In this document: piece by piece, positions 5,751 through 5,962 of the stretch
How positions within the stretch are numbered: the stretch's first letter is position 1
Layout of the letters: each line of letters opens with the position of its first letter
NCBI GenBank assembly: GCA_026985705.1
Contig: JALSPY010000001.1
Span: 1-5,962, forward strand
Direction: 5' to 3'
From: Hydrogenothermaceae bacterium
GTDB lineage: Bacteria > Aquificota > Aquificia > Aquificales > Hydrogenothermaceae
Length of the DNA stretch: 5,962 nucleotides
Made by a program: the position numbers and the translations under genes
Notes under the pieces: model-generated
Seen by the model: the letters and a program-made list of their open reading frames with translations, nothing else
What the model was told of the DNA's origin: nothing
The model's database searches: none

Positions 5751-5880
5751 TGAACTACTACCGATTAAAATCGGTAGATTCTGTAGGGGTTTGTCGCTTA
5801 ATGCGACCTTACCCTACACAGGTGGTCACCACACCTTGCTACCGCTATCTGACAGAAATTTACCTGCCAGACTTACGGCT
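5751..5880 (-). ncRNA. Probable right end of an IS200/IS605-family element with omega-RNA scaffold
   Basis: This stretch is GC-richer than its surroundings and folds into consecutive hairpins. In plus coordinates these are: 5758-5766 with 5769-5777 (CTACCGATT/AATCGGTAG); 5782-5788 with 5812-5818 (TGTAGGG/CCCTACA) enclosing 5793-5797 with 5803-5807 (GTCGC/GCGAC); and 5820-5824 with 5832-5836 (AGGTG/CACCT). On the minus strand the series ends GTAGTTCA at the mtnC stop. A hairpin close to a TTCA/TTCAC-type end, preceded by further hairpins, is the layout of the right end of TnpB-bearing IS200/IS605 elements, where this segment encodes the reRNA/omega-RNA and the guide lies just outside the element. 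The assignment rests on layout and wording, not on a database match. An unrelated structured RNA is the main alternative. Confidence 0.55.
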
Positions 5881-5962
5881 ACTTTCTCTTTTTATTGTTT
5901 TGTTTTTCTTCTTTACATATCCCGTTTAGTTTTCGTTGCAACACTTTTAGGACAACGGGATA
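5879..5962 (-). pseudogene. Possible decayed or partial tnpB fragment (runs off the right edge)
   Basis: One minus-strand frame is open from the window edge to TAG at 5881-5879 and reads VVLKVLQRKLNGICKEEKQ then NNKKRK. This basic Lys/Arg-rich wording recalls the helix of TnpB proteins before the RuvC-II region (LKRLQRKL...K..NRKK). In another frame RCPKSVATKTKRDM (5960-5919) faintly recalls the TnpB zinc-finger end (CPxCG...RD). The two readings exclude a single intact C-terminus, so either the gene is decayed or internally deleted, or this is simply non-coding 5' scaffold sequence and tnpB ends further right. Confidence is low. Confidence 0.25.
5918..5962. repeat. 9-bp inverted repeat at the right edge
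   Basis: TATCCCGTT (5918-5926) and AACGGGATA (5954-5962) are perfect inverted copies separated by 27 nt, and the 8-bp palindrome GTTGCAAC (5935-5942) lies between them. It could be a stem of the IS-associated RNA or an unrelated hairpin. The window ends exactly at the repeat, so its full extent is unknown. Confidence 0.6.

Noticed and set aside
5758..5777. Rho-independent terminator for mtnC on the plus strand
   Set aside because: The hairpin is strong, but it is followed by ATTCTGTAGG and not by a T-run, and it fits better as the terminal hairpin of the element end.
5911..5962. Start of a CRISPR array (repeat-like segment with GTTGCAAC and an inverted repeat)
   Set aside because: Only one copy is present and no spacer-repeat periodicity can be seen before the window ends.

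Overview
The window comes from a very AT-rich bacterial genome, probably a Gram-negative thermophile of the Aquificota such as Hydrogenothermaceae (Sulfurihydrogenibium/Persephonella-like). This is inferred from an archaeal-type S-adenosylmethionine synthetase in an otherwise bacterial setting, a secreted outer-membrane porin, strong Shine-Dalgarno sites and Lys/Glu/Ile-rich proteins. No rRNA or tRNA is present to settle the taxonomy.

Layout, left to right. Positions 1-1835 hold a minus-strand cluster read right to left: an MgtC/DUF4010 membrane protein, then ybeY (rRNA-processing endonuclease), then the first 41 codons of a tlyA-like rRNA methyltransferase. The genes are 12 nt apart, then overlap by 4 nt (ATGA), so the last two look like a translationally coupled ribosome-maturation pair. 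Positions 1836-2424 have no intact gene but are not empty. They contain the decayed remains of a two-gene toxin-antitoxin module: a DUF433-type antitoxin with no start codon and a frameshift/deletion, overlapping a DUF5615 PIN-like toxin whose 113-codon frame carries three in-frame TAA stops. Positions 2393-3627 hold the SAM synthetase gene (minus strand) with a clear intrinsic terminator. Positions 3774-4871 encode a signal-peptide-bearing outer-membrane beta-barrel porin (BBP2/OmpL-like), minus strand. A 198-bp divergent promoter region with a 20-bp perfect palindrome separates it from mtnC (plus strand, 5070-5750), the enolase-phosphatase of methionine salvage.

Directly at the mtnC stop codon the base composition changes. 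Positions 5751-5880 form a GC-richer series of hairpins that reads, on the minus strand, like the right end of an IS200/IS605-family (TnpB-type) element, which in such elements encodes the omega-RNA scaffold. If so, the mobile element abuts mtnC exactly and its guide segment would be antisense to the end of mtnC. No intact tnpB frame is visible before the window ends.

Functionally, SAM synthetase makes SAM from methionine, and MtnC works in the pathway that returns the methylthioadenosine by-product of SAM use to methionine. The two genes are close but in different transcription units. The strongest observations for a second look are the dead toxin-antitoxin module, the possible omega-RNA/IS end at the mtnC stop, and the palindrome in the divergent promoter region. 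I see no clearly new intact system.
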